Assembly (NCBI RefSeq): GCF_004348445.1
Contig: NZ_SMKV01000034.1
Location: 1 to 59,727 of the forward strand
Reading direction: 5' to 3'
Source of the DNA: Saccharopolyspora aridisoli
Lineage (GTDB): Bacteria > Actinomycetota > Actinomycetes > Mycobacteriales > Pseudonocardiaceae
DNA: 59,727 nucleotides
Part shown: in pieces, positions 57,660 through 59,727 of the stretch
How positions within the stretch are numbered: position 1 is the stretch's first letter
Layout: every line of letters begins with the position of its first letter
Made by a program: the position numbers and the translations under genes
Notes under the pieces: model-generated
What the model was told of the DNA's origin: nothing
Seen by the model: only the letters and a program-made list of their open reading frames with translations
The model's database searches: none

Positions 57660-58843
57660 CGCGGCAGCTCCTTCCACGGCTTGTCCTTGTCGGTGCGGAT
57701 CTCCGGCGGCAGCCCGAGGACCCGCTCGGCGATGACGTTGCGCAGGATCTCGGTCGTGCCGCCCTCGATCGTGTTGCCCTTGGCCCGCAGGTAGCGGAAA
57801 CCCGGCCCGCGCTTGGTGAAGTCGGTGAACTCCGGCTGGCGGAACGTCCAGTCGTCGTACTCCAAGCCCTCCTCGCCCAGCAGCTCCAGCTGGTAACCGG
57901 TGAGCCGCTGGTTGAGCTCGGCGAAGGCCGACTTGATCGCCGAACCTTCCGGTCCCGGCTCGCCGACGGCCATCTGCTGCCGCAGGCGGATGCTGGCCAG
58001 CCGCAGGGCCTCGGCCTCCACCCACAGCTCCAGCAGGCGGTCGTGCAGGCCCGGCGTGCGCTTCTCCGGATGGCTCCGCCACTGATCGGCGGCAGCACCG
58101 ATCAGGCCGCTCTCCCGCGGGGGCGTGCGGCCGCCGATGGCGACGCGCTCGTTCATCAGCGTGCCCAGCGCCACCGACCAGCCCTGCCCGACCTCGCCGA
58201 GCCGCTGCGAGTCGGGGATGCGCACACCGGTCAGGAAGACCTCGTTGAACTCGGCCTCGCCGGTGATCTGCCGCAGCGGGCGGACTTCCACGCCCGGGGC
58301 GGTCATGTCGCAGATGAAGTAGGTCAGGCCCTTGTGCTTGGGCTGGTCCGGATCGGAGCGGGTCACCAGGATCGCCCACCGGGCCTGGTGCGCCAGCGAC
58401 GTCCACACCTTCTGCCCGTCGACGACCCACTCCTCACCGTCGCGCACGGCCCTGGTGGAGAGCGCCGCCAGGTCCGAGCCCGCGCCCGGTTCGCTGAAGA
58501 GCTGGCACCAGATCTCCTCGCCGGTCCACAGCGGACGGAGGTAGCGCTCGCGCTGCTCGTCGTCGCCGAAGCGCAGGATCGTCGGGGCCGCCATGCCCAG
58601 GCCGATGACGTTCATGTGCGGCTCGTTGTCCGGTGCGCCCGCCTCGGCGAACGCGGCGTCGACGTCGGCCTGCAGCTCGCGGGCCGCGCCCAGCCCGCCC
58701 AGTCCCTCCGGGAAGTGCACCCACGCCAGCCCGGCGTCGAACCGGGCGCGCAGGAACTCCAACCGGTCGGTGCTCTTCGGGTCGTGCGCGGCCAGGAACT
58801 CCTGGACCCGGCCGCGCAGCTCGGTGGCGTCCACGGCGCTCAC
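57656..58843 (-). CDS. Acyl-CoA dehydrogenase, large subunit type
   Basis: A 395-residue acyl-CoA dehydrogenase with complete motifs: GAPDNEPHMNVIGLGMAAPT, QLFSEPGAGSDLAALSTRAV, VDGQKVWTSLAHQARWAILV and NTIEGGTTEILRNVIAERVL, where the Glu in IEGG is the probable base. It is the likely catalytic partner of the small subunit encoded next. GTG 58843 overlaps the reductase stop (GTGA). The pair suggests a bulky or branched acyl-CoA substrate. Confidence 0.88.
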   Translation of the reverse strand: MSAVDATELRGRVQEFLAAHDPKSTDRLEFLRARFDAGLAWVHFPEGLGGLGAARELQADVDAAFAEAGAPDNEPHMNVIGLGMAAPTILRFGDDEQRERYLRPLWTGEEIWCQLFSEPGAGSDLAALSTRAVRDGEEWVVDGQKVWTSLAHQARWAILVTRSDPDQPKHKGLTYFICDMTAPGVEVRPLRQITGEAEFNEVFLTGVRIPDSQRLGEVGQGWSVALGTLMNERVAIGGRTPPRESGLIGAAADQWRSHPEKRTPGLHDRLLELWVEAEALRLASIRLRQQMAVGEPGPEGSAIKSAFAELNQRLTGYQLELLGEEGLEYDDWTFRQPEFTDFTKRGPGFRYLRAKGNTIEGGTTEILRNVIAERVLGLPPEIRTDKDKPWKELPR

Positions 58844-59595
58844 GCCTTCGGCCCGCCGGCCACGTAGATGACCTGGCCGGAGACGAAGCCGGAACGCTCG
58901 TCGGCGAAGAACGAGACCGTGTTGGCGATGTCCTCGGGCTTGCCCGCCCGCGCGACCGGGATCTGCGAGATCGCGGCGGTGGTGAAGTCCTCGAAGGACA
59001 TGCCGACGCGCTCGGCCGTCGCCTTGGTCATGTCGGTGGCGATGAAACCCGGAGCGATCGCGTTCGCGGTGATGCCGAACTTGCCCAGCTCGATCGCCAG
59101 CGTCTTGGTCAGGCCCTGCAGCCCGGCCTTGGCCGTGGAGTAGTTGGCCTGGCCGCGGTTGCCCAGCGCCGAGGTCGACGACAGGTTCACGATCCGGCCC
59201 CACTTGGCCTCGACCATGTGCTTCTGCACCGCCCGGGCCATCAGGAACGAGCCGCGCAGGTGCACGTTCATCACGGTGTCCCAGTCGTCCTCGGACATCT
59301 TGAACAGCATGTTGTCGCGCAGCACACCGGCGTTGTTGACCAGCACGGTCGGTGCGCCCAGCTCGGCGGCGACCCGGTCGACGGCGGCCTGCACCTGTTC
59401 GGCGTCGGCGACGTTCGCCCCGATCGCCAGCGCCTTGCCGCCACCGGACTCGATCGCCGAAACGGTCTCGCCGCAGGTCTCCTCGTCGAGATCGATGACG
59501 CCGACGGCGAACCCGTCTTCAGCCAGCCTCTTCGCGGTGGCGGCGCCGATCCCGCGAGCGGCACCCGTGACGATCGCGACACGACTCTCAACCAT
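58840..59595 (-). CDS. FabG-like 3-oxoacyl reductase/3-hydroxyacyl-CoA dehydrogenase
   Basis: A 251-residue SDR: VTGAARGIGAATAKRLAEDG, Asp in VIDLDEETCG (NAD+ preference), NNAGVLRDNMLFKMSEDDWD, Ser in IVNLSSTSALGNRGQANYS and the YSTAKAG Tyr-Lys pair, PGFIATDMTK, end GQVIYVAGGPKA. ATG 59595 with GAGGAG 6 bases upstream is preferred over TTG 59601. It is the first gene of the minus-strand operon, 51 bp from the tandem repeats, and probably oxidises the 3-hydroxyacyl-CoA made by the MaoC hydratase. Confidence 0.88.
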   Translation of the reverse strand: MVESRVAIVTGAARGIGAATAKRLAEDGFAVGVIDLDEETCGETVSAIESGGGKALAIGANVADAEQVQAAVDRVAAELGAPTVLVNNAGVLRDNMLFKMSEDDWDTVMNVHLRGSFLMARAVQKHMVEAKWGRIVNLSSTSALGNRGQANYSTAKAGLQGLTKTLAIELGKFGITANAIAPGFIATDMTKATAERVGMSFEDFTTAAISQIPVARAGKPEDIANTVSFFADERSGFVSGQVIYVAGGPKA

Positions 59596-59645
59596 GGACA
59601 ACTCCTCGCTGCTCTGTGCGTTTCCAACCCCGCCCCGCCGAAGTT

Positions 59646-59691
59646 CCCGATTTCCACTGAAGTCGGGTACCCGATTTCCACTGAAATCCGG
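59646..59691. promoter_or_regulatory. Tandem 22-bp operator candidates before the reductase operon
   Basis: Two 22-bp units (59646-59667 and 59670-59691), 24 bp apart, agree at 20 of 22 bases. Each contains GATTTC-CACT-GAAATC or a one-mismatch version, which is palindromic. Two helical turns plus separation of about 24 bp fits two repressor dimers. They lie 51-96 bp ahead of the reductase start. Confidence 0.6.
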
Positions 59692-59727
59692 TCGGGACGT
59701 GGGGACGGGGGTTCGTCGGGGTAACGG

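Overview
The window is high-GC actinobacterial chromosome, most likely Pseudonocardiaceae. Saccharopolyspora is my guess, inferred from gene content and not proven. Supporting signs are the order pdtaR-like, polA, rpsA, coaE, uvrB (the order also seen around Rv1626-Rv1633 in Mycobacterium tuberculosis), a four-gene conservon, a WhiB-family protein, many GTG starts, and several genes whose start codon follows a TANNNT box by 6-7 nt, as expected for leaderless transcripts.

Layout. (1) 1-2161 is a gene graveyard: the C-terminal part of a transposase, a biotin carboxylase/alcohol dehydrogenase chimera with a frameshift, a biotin carboxyl carrier remnant and a shattered helicase. (2) 2162-18838 is a 16.7 kb integrative element of the AICE type, bounded by 58-bp direct repeats. 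The right copy lies in the 3' half of an intact tRNA gene (anticodon CAA). A tyrosine integrase sits next to attR. The transfer block is xis-whiB-orf-spdB-traB, on the minus strand with overlapping start and stop codons. Two related XRE/TPR regulators, a small XRE protein and a Nudix protein in the position of pSAM2 Pif complete the backbone. I find no replication initiator. The left third is lower-GC cargo: a TIR protein whose N-terminal half looks like a TIGR02679/JetD-type domain (gene split by a frameshift), a SLATT/DUF4231 membrane protein, and a nucleoside deoxyribosyltransferase-like Rossmannoid protein. A membrane-anchored pentapeptide-repeat protein sits beside the integrase. This cargo is the best candidate for an undescribed defence module.

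(3) 19056-38993 is core chromosome: amino acid permease, ANTAR regulator, thioesterase, DNA polymerase I, VOC protein, YhgE/Pip exporter with an ABC ATPase, GNAT and methyltransferase genes, ribosomal protein S1, CoaE-GrpB fusion, DUF402 protein, UvrB and a long acyl-CoA dehydrogenase. (4) 39059-42773 is a conservon (cvnD-C-B-A, plus a GAF protein) for G-protein-like signalling. A decayed acyl-CoA dehydrogenase follows it. (5) 43731-47422 is an ABC exporter whose ATPase is fused to a secreted alpha/beta hydrolase. (6) 47757-48922 is a TerC-family transporter under a yybP-ykoY-type Mn2+ riboswitch. (7) 48990-50266 is a RES-type toxin-antitoxin pair. (8) 50528-59595 is a carboxylic-acid catabolic cluster: acyl-CoA ligase, two short-chain dehydrogenases, TetR regulator, AbgT transporter, MaoC hydratase, a pair of acyl-CoA dehydrogenases and a FabG-like reductase. 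Palindromic operator candidates lie at both ends of the cluster.
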